Origin: Dasytiphilus stammeri_H
GTDB lineage: Bacteria; Pseudomonadota; Gammaproteobacteria; Enterobacterales; Enterobacteriaceae
DNA: 64,000 bases
Reading direction: 5' to 3'
NCBI GenBank assembly: GCA_041941865.1
Contig: CP145873.1
Coordinates: 186,001 to 250,000 of the forward strand
In this document: in pieces, positions 1-8,563 of the stretch
Position numbering within the stretch: position 1 is the stretch's first letter
How the letters are laid out: the number at the start of each line of letters is the position of its first letter
Notes under the pieces: model-generated
The model's input: only the letters and a program-made list of their open reading frames with translations
Databases searched by the model: none
Told to the model about the DNA's origin: nothing
Position numbers and translations under genes: made by a program

Positions 1-1
1 T

Positions 2-313
2 ATACTTTTGAGCATTGATTCAATTATTACTGCTATTAGTATTTCTCAAAATCAGTGGATAATTTTTAGTGCATTAATTATTTCAATAATATTAATGTTA
101 TTGTTTTCTAAAAATATAGGAAATTATATTAATACTAACATTTTTATAAAAATAATAATATTATTTTTTTTAGAATTATTAGGAATTTTTCTTATCTTGG
201 AAGGAATTTTTATCCATATTCCTCGAATATATTTATATAGTGCTTTATTTTTTTCTCTCGTTGTAGAATTTTTAAATTTTTTATATAGAAAAAATCATCT
301 TAAATATCATTAA
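2..313 (+). CDS. ygdQ: TerC-family membrane protein, YgdQ-like, C-terminal part
   Basis: This is the 3' end of a gene that begins before the window; the frame is open from base 2. The 103 visible residues match the C-terminal half of the TerC/YgdQ family: a SIDSIITA segment (family SLDSVITA), hydrophobic membrane segments, and the late block EGIFIHIPRIYLYSA followed by FFSLVVEFLN. TerC-type proteins are inner-membrane proteins with a proposed role in metal or stress homeostasis; the function of YgdQ is unknown. In E. coli ygdQ lies next to mutH, so mutH may lie just outside the window. The TTG at base 8 is an internal codon, not a start. The family is clear; YgdQ rather than another TerC paralogue is likely. 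Confidence 0.75.
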   Translation: MLLSIDSIITAISISQNQWIIFSALIISIILMLLFSKNIGNYINTNIFIKIIILFFLELLGIFLILEGIFIHIPRIYLYSALFFSLVVEFLNFLYRKNHLKYH

Positions 314-366
314 TAAAAATATCTTTTATATAAGATTAATCTTATTCACAAAATATACATTATATA

Positions 367-1329
367 TTAATACTCTATTACTATAGAAATAGTATCCGAA
401 TAATGACCAATATTAATATTTTTTTGTTGATTATTAACAGATACTTGATAAGTAATTATTTGAGGTCTACCTGAACCTGTAACACCTAATTTACTATTTT
501 TATTCCAGATAATATTGGTATCAGGATGATAAATATTATATTGTATATAATGACCTAGTCCATCAGACATTTGTCTCCATTCTCCATGAGAAAAATTACC
601 ATCATTAAACCAAATATTGAAATGTTCGTTTTTAGTACAACTTACAGTAAGTGTATTTATTAATGGTCTAACTTTATGTATCGAAGTGGTAAAGCCAAAA
701 TCAATATTATTAATATTATTTATTAAACATTCTTTTTCTACTACTCCATGTACTTTAATAGTAGTAAATCCTGTTCCTTTCCAATTAGAAAAACATAGAA
801 ATAATGTTCCTACTCGACAAATAGAATATTCCCATTTTACTTGAAGAAAATCTTGATAAAGACCAGAACTAACATTGAAATTAGGCTGAGTTTTTAAATA
901 TAGGGGAATTTCCCTATTAGTTGAAGCAAAAATTACTGATAATAAATTTAATTTCTCGAAATTTATATCTTGTCCTATTTTATAAGCATACTGATAATCT
1001 TTATCAGGATATATTAAATATGGAATATATTCTTCTACCGAAGAATCTTGATTTTTCATTTTCATATTATTTAAAGTAGAAACAATTTGAGCTTTAATAG
1101 TATTATGAGTTAATAATGTGGCATTAAATCCTGAACAAAATAAACCTGAATTGCCTGATGATTGAATATTTCCATTTAGTATAGTAAATGAACTATTTTT
1201 TCCTAAATTTATATCTCCCGAAGAAAATGTACACTCTCCTCTGGTTATAAAAGGATAGAAAAAAATAATAATGGAAAATAATTTCAGATAATTTCTTTTG
1301 AAATATGAATTTTTAACTTTTACTGGCAT
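367..1329 (-). CDS. Csu-type (archaic) pilus tip adhesin, two spore-coat-U domains
   Basis: A secreted protein of 320 residues with a hydrophobic N-terminal signal segment. It holds two consecutive SCPU (spore coat protein U-like) pilin domains. Domain 1 begins at ECTFSSGDINLG. Domain 2 begins near residue 200 with EKECLINNINNIDFGF and ends with the typical strand YSDTISIVIEY. Paired cysteines in each domain suggest disulfides. A two-domain SCPU subunit encoded last, after chaperone and usher, is the arrangement of the CsuE tip adhesin of archaic chaperone-usher pili. Its start overlaps the usher stop by 10 bases, so translation is probably coupled. It probably binds a surface at the pilus tip; the ligand is unknown. 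Sequence identity to known CsuE is low by eye. Confidence 0.8.
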   Translation of the reverse strand: MPVKVKNSYFKRNYLKLFSIIIFFYPFITRGECTFSSGDINLGKNSSFTILNGNIQSSGNSGLFCSGFNATLLTHNTIKAQIVSTLNNMKMKNQDSSVEEYIPYLIYPDKDYQYAYKIGQDINFEKLNLLSVIFASTNREIPLYLKTQPNFNVSSGLYQDFLQVKWEYSICRVGTLFLCFSNWKGTGFTTIKVHGVVEKECLINNINNIDFGFTTSIHKVRPLINTLTVSCTKNEHFNIWFNDGNFSHGEWRQMSDGLGHYIQYNIYHPDTNIIWNKNSKLGVTGSGRPQIITYQVSVNNQQKNINIGHYSDTISIVIEY

Positions 1330-3761
1330 AGTTGTAATCCAGGTTGAAAAATTTTATCGTGGGAGGTTTTACTAATATCCACTATTACTTTACACGTAGT
1401 ACTATTATCTGATCTAGTAATAAGCAGAATATTATTATTAATAATATCTTCAATAAATACTTCTCCTTCTAACCCTACCCAAGTCATCTTAGAAGTACCT
1501 CTGATATTAACTAAACTACCTTGAGGTAAAAAATTACCATATTCATCAATTACAGAAAAAACCGCTGATTGAGTTCTGTAGAAAGGAAATTTCACTATAT
1601 AACCACTATGTTCCTTAACATTAAAAGTTTTACTTATTTCTGGTACCTTCACTCCAAGTGGAATATTTCGATAATCAATTGTTATTGTAGATGGATACAA
1701 TGAAGATACAGATGAAACTAAAAAATATCCCTTATTATTAGTTTTTCCAATTAATCTATTTTCATAAAAAATTGGAATATTTGGATATCCATTAGTAGAT
1801 ACCAGTACCAACCCATCATTAATAAAAGGGGAAAAATTTATATATTTACCTATAGCTACTACTGAACCAGTTAATTGACACCATATTTTTGAATAATTAT
1901 TCATTCTATATAAACCTAAGTGACTAGAAAAATATTTATTTTTCCACAACATTTCAGCCTGATTAAATAAATAATTATTATTATTTTTATAATAAGCAAT
2001 ATTCCATCCTATACCTTCATCAGAAGGAATACTTCTATTCCATGATTGACTTATAAAATAATGATTATCTTTATTAATTTCCGTTGTTAAAGATGTATTT
2101 CCAAAAATATTTAAAGGCATACTTAACATTAACTGTGCTTGATAACCATTTTGGGTACCTTTATATTTATTAATAGAAGTCCATAAATTCAAATTTTTAC
2201 CTAAAGAAGTACTATAAGAAAGAGTAAATTCTTGTAATTTAGTTTTACTTTTTTCTATAGTTTGCAAAAAACTCATACTCACATTACTACATGTACTTAA
2301 ATGAAGGTTACCATTTATTTGAAAAAAATGTTTACCTAAATTATACTTAGGTATAATATTAGTTTGATAATTGTATAATTCAATATAATTACCAGTACGG
2401 TAGCTATATTGAGTATTGAAACTTAATAAACTATTATAAGATGTATATCCTAAGTTGATCTGTTGTCCTGAATAGTTACAATTTAGTGATCTACATTGAC
2501 CTGAATTTAGATTACTTTGTAATAAAAAATTTGTCGGTTTATTTTTTTGTGAAAAATTACTTTTACTCCATGAAAAATTAATTAATCCTAATAAAAAAAA
2601 TTTTATATCACCTCCTAGTCCTAGATTATAAAAATTTTTAGTACTTTCGCCTATTATATTTACTGTCATCCATGGTAATAAACCATATCTTATATATCCA
2701 CTAAGAGCCATATCAGAAGTATAATTAAAAGATTTGATTCCGTAATTAAGACGTAAATATCCTAATGATAAACTAAAATCAGTTAACCCGACATTAAGTA
2801 AATTGGTATCTATATACAAAGGAATTTGTACACGTTTCGATCTACCTAATCTATCAGATGTTAGTATAGTAGCAATATTATACCCATTGAAATATCCTAA
2901 ATTATTTACCAATGTAAATCTTCCTGGATTTATTAACCGAGAAAAAATTTTCGAATGATTAAGATATACATCTAATATACTAGGCATATTTGCATATCCT
3001 TTCATTTTAGGTAGATAATATGTAATGAAGTAAGGATGAAGACTAAATTTGCGTGATACTTTAATACCTGCCATTCTTACTGGAGAAAATCCGCTAAGAA
3101 TATCTGTATTATAATCACCAATTATATAATTTAACATATGTTTTTGGTTATTTAGACTGATTTGAGTATCATTACGAATGTAATATGATTGTATATTTGT
3201 ATGTAACTGATGAATGGTTAAGATTCCAGTAGTAGAGAATACACCTATGTTATTAAATAATCGTATTTCTGACCATAATGACGAATTTCCATTTTGATTA
3301 TTATTGAATGATGTAAAATTCCAATTATAATTTAATAGTGCGCCAAAGGTGCTTTGTGCTGGTTTTTGATTTTTTATCAAATTATTTTGAAAAATTATTG
3401 TTTTTTCTGGTAACCAAAAATAAGGTACATCTAGAAATAATCTTTGCATTGGTTGATCATATTTAGTAATAAAATTTTTTACTAAATCTACAGGTAACTC
3501 ATTTTTAATAAAATTTAGTTCTATTTTTTTAATTTGGTTGGAATTCAATCCTATTTTATTTAAAGATTCTCTCGCCATATAAAAATGGCGAGAATTATAT
3601 TTTACTGGTAATATTTGTATACTGTCATTACCATTTATTACTAATTGTAAATATAATTGAGTACTAGAAGATAAAAAATTTTTATTTATTTTACCTTCAA
3701 CATCATTGATAAAAAAAAATACTAAAAATAGTAACCACTCAATTATTCTGGAAAATTTCAT
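1320..3761 (-). CDS. Outer-membrane usher of archaic chaperone-usher pilus (CsuD/FimD family)
   Basis: An 813-residue protein with an N-terminal signal segment, near the 800-850 residues usual for ushers. The order fits the family: an N-terminal domain, a long beta-barrel region rich in alternating Tyr/Asn/Ser, the barrel entry block GFSPVRMAGIKVSRKFSLHP followed by the plug-type segment (LDVYLNHSKIF, INPGRFTLVNNL), and a C-terminal region with a carboxypeptidase-like fold (NKGYFLVSSV, PLGVKVPE). Ushers secrete chaperone-bound pilin subunits and assemble them across the outer membrane. It lies between chaperone and adhesin genes, with a 24-base gap upstream and an overlap downstream. No frameshift or truncation is visible, so selection appears to maintain it. 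Confidence 0.9.
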   Translation of the reverse strand: MKFSRIIEWLLFLVFFFINDVEGKINKNFLSSSTQLYLQLVINGNDSIQILPVKYNSRHFYMARESLNKIGLNSNQIKKIELNFIKNELPVDLVKNFITKYDQPMQRLFLDVPYFWLPEKTIIFQNNLIKNQKPAQSTFGALLNYNWNFTSFNNNQNGNSSLWSEIRLFNNIGVFSTTGILTIHQLHTNIQSYYIRNDTQISLNNQKHMLNYIIGDYNTDILSGFSPVRMAGIKVSRKFSLHPYFITYYLPKMKGYANMPSILDVYLNHSKIFSRLINPGRFTLVNNLGYFNGYNIATILTSDRLGRSKRVQIPLYIDTNLLNVGLTDFSLSLGYLRLNYGIKSFNYTSDMALSGYIRYGLLPWMTVNIIGESTKNFYNLGLGGDIKFFLLGLINFSWSKSNFSQKNKPTNFLLQSNLNSGQCRSLNCNYSGQQINLGYTSYNSLLSFNTQYSYRTGNYIELYNYQTNIIPKYNLGKHFFQINGNLHLSTCSNVSMSFLQTIEKSKTKLQEFTLSYSTSLGKNLNLWTSINKYKGTQNGYQAQLMLSMPLNIFGNTSLTTEINKDNHYFISQSWNRSIPSDEGIGWNIAYYKNNNNYLFNQAEMLWKNKYFSSHLGLYRMNNYSKIWCQLTGSVVAIGKYINFSPFINDGLVLVSTNGYPNIPIFYENRLIGKTNNKGYFLVSSVSSLYPSTITIDYRNIPLGVKVPEISKTFNVKEHSGYIVKFPFYRTQSAVFSVIDEYGNFLPQGSLVNIRGTSKMTWVGLEGEVFIEDIINNNILLITRSDNSTTCKVIVDISKTSHDKIFQPGLQLCQ

Positions 3762-3785
3762 TGTTTGATGAAAATATCTGCAAAA

Positions 3786-4580
3786 TTATTGTTGTTTAAT
3801 GGAAATAAAAAATGGAATTGTTTGAATTTTTTCTTGATTATTAATTCTGGCCGTTAAAATTTCACTTCCTGTTAACGATTGAGAAATCGGAAAACTAATT
3901 TCATTGCCAGGTAGAATATAACCTAAAAATTCTTCCTTCATTAAATATTGATTTTTCTTATCTTTAAAGTCAACTTCACTAAGTTTAGCATGCACATATC
4001 CATCATTACGAATATGTAAGTATTGTTTATTATTTTTATTAATAATGTAATAATGTAATTTAGGAGAAAAAATACTTAAATTATTATCCAAAGGATAAAT
4101 AGTATTTGATGAAGATTGAATGTTAGGTCCATATCCAAAGAAGGGGATAGAGTAACGAATTTGTAATTTTAATTTATTTTTTTGTTGATTAATATCTTTC
4201 AAATCATTTAATCGAGGAATTTCATCAATTATTATACGATATGATCTTTCTTCATATGGAAGAGGATTAATAATTTTCACTAACCGTATTAACTGTTTAT
4301 GATGAGACTTAATCAATACTATCGGTGGACTTACTAATATATCATTTTGTTTTTTTAATAAAAAATTATTATTTTTTTGTTTCCAGCTATAAATTCTAAT
4401 TTGTAATAAAATATCTTGTTTATCTAAATTTTCTAACCATAATGAAGTAGTATTATCTTTATATTCAATAATAGGATCAATGGGCCAAATATTTACTGAT
4501 GCAGCCGAAACTACTGTAATACAGTTTACGATAATAAATATCACTATCAACCATAATGTTAATCTTATTTTATAATCCAT
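3786..4580 (-). CDS. Periplasmic pilus chaperone (PapD/CsuC type)
   Basis: A 264-residue protein with a signal peptide ending near VVSAAS. The N-terminal immunoglobulin-like domain shows the family features: NIWPIDPIIEYKDN early, SLWLENLDKQDILLQIRIY, and the segment SPPIVLIKSHHKQLIRLVKI that carries the edge strand preceding the conserved RxYR-like ERSYRIIIDEIP. Such chaperones donate a strand to incomplete pilin subunits in the periplasm and deliver them to the usher. The length fits CsuC-like chaperones. It lies 53 bases after the pilin gene and 24 bases before the usher gene, in one apparent operon. Confidence 0.88.
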   Translation of the reverse strand: MDYKIRLTLWLIVIFIIVNCITVVSAASVNIWPIDPIIEYKDNTTSLWLENLDKQDILLQIRIYSWKQKNNNFLLKKQNDILVSPPIVLIKSHHKQLIRLVKIINPLPYEERSYRIIIDEIPRLNDLKDINQQKNKLKLQIRYSIPFFGYGPNIQSSSNTIYPLDNNLSIFSPKLHYYIINKNNKQYLHIRNDGYVHAKLSEVDFKDKKNQYLMKEEFLGYILPGNEISFPISQSLTGSEILTARINNQEKIQTIPFFISIKQQ

Positions 4581-4633
4581 ACACTGATTTGCTCCAGACC
4601 TATTTAATATTTGTTGAAGTTAAAAATTATTTT

Positions 4634-5137
4634 TTACCAGCTAACTGTAATAGTTAAAATATCTAGATATTTTCCGGCACTAGGAACAGGTTGTTTAGGT
4701 ACTCGACCATAAATTACTAACGGCATATTTTGTCCCGTTCCTTTTTTACTTATAATTTCATCACTATTCCATAATAAAGAATATGCGGCATCTTTATATA
4801 AATCATATTTTATAAATTCATTTTTTTCTCCTTTCATTCTTCTTTGTGGTCCTTCAGGTTGTAATCCATTATTGACCTTGAGATGAAAAGATACTCCTTT
4901 TGTACAATTTACAGATATAATATTGACTGGTTTTGAGGTAGTAGTTGTATCTATTAAATTATTAATATTTGGATGTTCCCCAAAATCTAAATTACCAAAG
5001 GTTAATTCCTGTTCTCCAGTAATTTCACAACCATTACCTATAATCATATGAACTCCAATATTTCCTGATATTTGTCCACTTGCATAAAGTGAGGTGGAAA
5101 AAAATAAACTAATGATCAATATTAATATTTTATTCAT
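4634..5137 (-). CDS. Csu-type major pilin, single spore-coat-U domain
   Basis: A 167-residue secreted protein: signal peptide to about residue 19 (ending LYASGQ), then one SCPU domain. Landmarks are GCEITGEQELTFGNLDFG, the second cysteine in IISVNCTKGVSFHLKV, YDLYKDAAYSLLWN, and the final strands YGRVPKQPVPSAGKYLDILT followed by ITVSW. These are typical of archaic CsuA/B pilins. As the first and only single-domain subunit gene in the operon it is probably the shaft subunit; the minor subunits CsuA and CsuB of classical csu clusters are not present. No Shine-Dalgarno is evident before the ATG. Confidence 0.85.
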   Translation of the reverse strand: MNKILILIISLFFSTSLYASGQISGNIGVHMIIGNGCEITGEQELTFGNLDFGEHPNINNLIDTTTTSKPVNIISVNCTKGVSFHLKVNNGLQPEGPQRRMKGEKNEFIKYDLYKDAAYSLLWNSDEIISKKGTGQNMPLVIYGRVPKQPVPSAGKYLDILTITVSW

Positions 5138-5175
5138 AGATTTTTATTTTTTTTAAAAGTATATATTTAATACTA

Positions 5176-5181
5176 ATTATA
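5176..5181 (-). promoter_or_regulatory. Possible -10 element of the pilus operon
   Basis: A TATAAT hexamer on the minus strand, 38 bases before the pilin start codon, in the 69-base spacer between hflC and the pilus operon. No good -35 element is visible at the right distance, and such hexamers arise by chance in AT-rich DNA, so this is only a candidate. Confidence 0.22.
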
Positions 5182-5206
5182 GTATTTCTTGCGCATAAAA
5201 ATTATT

Positions 5207-6199
5207 TTAATTTACTTTATAACTTAAAAATGGATTCATCATATACTTTAAGAAATTCGACTGTTTTCCCCATAAAAAAATATTATTTTTACTAGAAAAT
5301 CCCTTTTCATAAGCACGTAAACTTCTCAAAAAACTATAAAATTCGAAATTTTGAGAAAAATAAGTAGCATATAATTTTGTGACTATTGCATCTGCTTCTC
5401 CGCGAATTACAAGAGATTTTCTTTCTGCTTCCGATAATGTACGTATTACATTATAATCTGCTACCGCTCGTATTTTTTCAGCCTGTTCTTTACCTTGTGA
5501 TCTATGATGACGTGCATCTGCTTCTCGCTCAGCACGCATTCTATTATAAATAGCTTCTGATACTTCTGAGGGTAAACTAATTTGTTTAATTCGTACATCA
5601 ATTACTTCTATACCTAACATTGCTACACTATTTTGTTGAATATTTGCTGGAGAAGATAATATTAAATTTTTAGATGTTGTTATATTTACTTGATTTTTTT
5701 TATCATCTAAAGTTTGATGACAATTACTGCCTTGATTTAATGATCGTAAAACAGTAGAAGTCAATTCTCCTCTCGAATCCGTTACAATATCTTTGACATT
5801 TAATCTTCCTATTTCTGAACGAAATCTATCATTAAATTTTCTTTTTAGTAAATTTTCTGCCTGAAAAATATTTCCACCACCAGTAGTAGAATAAAAATTA
5901 GTAAAATCACTAATTCTCCACTTGATATAAGAATCAACTATTAAATCTTTCTTTTCCTTAGTAACAAAACGATCTGCTTTATTAACCATGGTTTGAATAC
6001 GAGAATCAAAATATTTAATAGAATCAATAAAAGGAATTTTTAAATGTAATCCCGGTGTTAATAAAAAAGTATGATTATTATCGCGAATTACTTTGCCAAA
6101 ACGTAGTAAAATTCCTCGTTGACCTTCTTCTACTGTAAATAAAGAAAAATTTAAGAAAATTAATATTCCACTGCAAATAATTATTAAATATTTGATCAT
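5207..6199 (-). CDS. hflC: HflC, FtsH-modulating membrane protein
   Basis: A 330-residue SPFH/prohibitin-family protein with one N-terminal membrane anchor. Strong family matches include EEGQRGILLRFGKV, ADRFVTKEKKDLIVDSYIKW, LNVKDIVTDSRGEL, GIEVIDVRIKQISLPSEVSE and AIYNRMRAEREADARHHRSQ. With HflK it forms the periplasm-facing HflKC cage around the FtsH protease and tunes turnover of membrane proteins and regulators, including sigma-32 in enterics. Length is close to the 334 residues of E. coli. It follows hflK by 95 bases, a longer gap than usual. Confidence 0.96.
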   Translation of the reverse strand: MIKYLIIICSGILIFLNFSLFTVEEGQRGILLRFGKVIRDNNHTFLLTPGLHLKIPFIDSIKYFDSRIQTMVNKADRFVTKEKKDLIVDSYIKWRISDFTNFYSTTGGGNIFQAENLLKRKFNDRFRSEIGRLNVKDIVTDSRGELTSTVLRSLNQGSNCHQTLDDKKNQVNITTSKNLILSSPANIQQNSVAMLGIEVIDVRIKQISLPSEVSEAIYNRMRAEREADARHHRSQGKEQAEKIRAVADYNVIRTLSEAERKSLVIRGEADAIVTKLYATYFSQNFEFYSFLRSLRAYEKGFSSKNNIFLWGKQSNFLKYMMNPFLSYKVN

Positions 6200-6294
6200 T
6201 TCTTATTCTCTATAAAATAATGATAATAGTAACTATCCAAGTACTAGATTTTAAAGATCTTCCATTGGAAATGAATTAATTTTAATAATGAAAA

Positions 6295-7392
6295 TTAATT
6301 TTTCATGGATAATAAGTTTTTTTCAGAATATAACTGAGTATTAAATAATTGTGGAAATGATATAATTCCTCCGTGAGGAAGATTATCATTTAAGATAAAA
6401 TTATAAGTATTATTTATTATATGTTCCATTGTTTCAATATATAAACGTTCTTTAGTAACTTGAGGAGATATTTTATATTGTGATAAAATTTGAGTAAATT
6501 GAATGACTTCACCTTGAGCTTGCAAAATAGAACGTGTTTTATAAGCATAAGCATTTTCAATTATTCGTTGTGCTTGTCCATTAGCTTGAGGTTGTACTTC
6601 ATTAGAATATGCTTCTGCTTCTCTTATATATTGTTGTTCATTTTCTCTGGCTGAGATTGCATCATCAAATGATGCTTTGACTTCTTCCGGTGCACGTGCT
6701 GTTTGAAAATTTACATCTAGTATGCTAATACCCATATCATATGGGTTAATAGTTTGTTCTAATTCTAGATGAGTATCACTACGTATAATAGTACGTCCTT
6801 CAGTAAGGATAGTATCCATACTATATTTTCCAATAACCCCACGTAATGCACTATCAGTAGCTTGTCGTAAACTATCATCTGGATTAACAACTGAAAATAA
6901 ATATTTTCTGGGGTTAATCACACGATACTGGACATTCATTTCAACATGTACTACATTTTCATCAGAAGTAAGCATAATTCCTGATGCTGCTAATTCTCGT
7001 ATAGTTTTTACATTAACAGTATGAACCATATCTATAAATTTCAATTTCCAATTTAATCCTGGTTCTACGATATGATGAAATTTTCCAAAACGAGTTATCA
7101 CTCCAATATCTGTTTCTTGAATAGTATAAAAACCACTAATAATCCAAATAATTAAAGAAATAATTATTAATAAGTAATAAATTTTTTTTGATAAAAAAAA
7201 TTTGTTTAAAGAATTGTGACCATTCTTACTAGAAGTATGAATTTTCCATCTGAAATTAAAATAATCATTATATATTCTGGATATAATATTTTCATTTATA
7301 AAAATTTTTTTTTCATAGCAAATATGAGGTTTGCTAAATTTGTTCAAAAACATCACTATATTTCGAATAATACATTGAAAACTAATCCACAT
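6295..7392 (-). CDS. hflK: HflK, FtsH-modulating membrane protein
   Basis: A 365-residue partner of HflC with one membrane segment near residues 72-92 (IIISLIIWIISGFYTI). Diagnostic blocks are ELAASGIMLTSDENVVHVEM, DDSLRQATDSALRGVIGKYS, TILTEGRTIIRSDT, DMGISILDVNFQTARAPEEV and SARENEQQYIREAEAYSNEV. It is shorter than the 419 residues of E. coli: the Gly-rich N-terminal region is replaced by a lysine/asparagine-rich stretch and the Ser/Thr-rich tail is missing. In enterics the order is miaA-hfq-hflX-hflK-hflC; here hfq and hflX are absent and only 197 bases separate hflK from miaA. Confidence 0.96.
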   Translation of the reverse strand: MWISFQCIIRNIVMFLNKFSKPHICYEKKIFINENIISRIYNDYFNFRWKIHTSSKNGHNSLNKFFLSKKIYYLLIIISLIIWIISGFYTIQETDIGVITRFGKFHHIVEPGLNWKLKFIDMVHTVNVKTIRELAASGIMLTSDENVVHVEMNVQYRVINPRKYLFSVVNPDDSLRQATDSALRGVIGKYSMDTILTEGRTIIRSDTHLELEQTINPYDMGISILDVNFQTARAPEEVKASFDDAISARENEQQYIREAEAYSNEVQPQANGQAQRIIENAYAYKTRSILQAQGEVIQFTQILSQYKISPQVTKERLYIETMEHIINNTYNFILNDNLPHGGIISFPQLFNTQLYSEKNLLSMKN

Positions 7393-7589
7393 GAGAATAT
7401 ATACTCCAGGAGTTATTAAAAAAAATATAATATTAATATTTTTTTTTAAAAAAAATCCAAAAAATATTTTACAAAAACCAAATAATATTAATAATCTATT
7501 TGAAGTTAGGAAATTATTACTTCTTTAAGCTAAGTTAATAAACTAACTAATTTTTTTCTTCTATTATGACATAAATGATCTAATTATTT

Positions 7590-8558
7590 TCACTGAAAAT
7601 AGTTTGGATAATAAGTTTTGATTATTTGTAATACTTTATTACAAGTTAACTCTAGATTAAATTCATTACTATCTATCCAATAAAGATTTTGTTTTGGCCA
7701 TTTATTTAACCAAGTAAATTGATGTTTTGCCAAGTGTCGTGTTGCAAAAATACTTTGATTAATCATATCTATATAACTTATATTACCTTGAATATAAGAC
7801 CACATTTGACGATAACCAACACTACGCATAGAAGGCATATTTACATTTAGATCTCCTCTCTCAATTAATTTTTGTACTTCACCTTCAAAATTATTGTGAA
7901 TAAACTTCAAAAAACGATGATCTATTCGTCTATATAAATTATCTTTACATGACGGAGCGAGGATAAATTGAACTATTTCATATGGTAATTTTTGTCCCGA
8001 TGTTTTTTTTAAGAAAGATAAAGTTTTACCAGATACTAAAAATACTTCTAATGCTCGTGATAATCTTTGATAATCGTTAGGATGAATGAATTTTGCAGAT
8101 ATTGGATCTATAATTGATATTTGTTGATAAATATAATTCCAACCTTTGTGATCAGCTTTTTGTTGAATATATTTTCTAATGAAATTATCAGCAGATGGCA
8201 AGGGAGATAATCCATTAAGTAAAGCCTTAAAATAAAGCATACTCCCTCCCACAAGTAAAGGAACATGTTCTTGTTGATAAATTTTTTTCATTTCTATTTT
8301 AGCTTCAGAACAAAAATTAGCTACTGAATAGTATTCAGAAGGATCTTTAATATTTACTAAACGATGTGGAACAGAACGTAATACCTCAGGATCAGGTTTA
8401 CCAGTTCCTATGTTCATATCACGATATATAAGAGCAGAATCTACACTGATAATTTCTACTGGAAGAAATTTTCGTAAACAAATAGCTAATTTTGTTTTTC
8501 CTACCGCAGTTGGTCCCATTAAAAAAATGGCAATTTTTTTTCTGGAAATTTTATGCAT
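7590..8558 (-). CDS. miaA: tRNA dimethylallyltransferase MiaA
   Basis: Adds the dimethylallyl group to A37 of tRNAs that read UNN codons, using DMAPP from the isoprenoid pathway. The 322-residue protein has the P-loop LMGPTAVGKTKLA near residue 13, the family block SVDSALIYRDMNIGTGKPDP, VPHRLVNIKDPSEYYSVANF, LVGGSMLYFKALLNGLSPLP, and the C-terminal ATRHLAKHQFTWL. Length and start match E. coli (316). It lies 5 bases after mutL and is probably co-transcribed with it, as in enterics. Confidence 0.97.
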   Translation of the reverse strand: MHKISRKKIAIFLMGPTAVGKTKLAICLRKFLPVEIISVDSALIYRDMNIGTGKPDPEVLRSVPHRLVNIKDPSEYYSVANFCSEAKIEMKKIYQQEHVPLLVGGSMLYFKALLNGLSPLPSADNFIRKYIQQKADHKGWNYIYQQISIIDPISAKFIHPNDYQRLSRALEVFLVSGKTLSFLKKTSGQKLPYEIVQFILAPSCKDNLYRRIDHRFLKFIHNNFEGEVQKLIERGDLNVNMPSMRSVGYRQMWSYIQGNISYIDMINQSIFATRHLAKHQFTWLNKWPKQNLYWIDSNEFNLELTCNKVLQIIKTYYPNYFQ

Positions 8559-8563
8559 AAACT

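Noticed and set aside
617..844. A 75-codon plus-strand frame inside the adhesin gene
   Set aside because: Antisense shadow of the SCPU-domain protein; no homology or ribosome-binding site.
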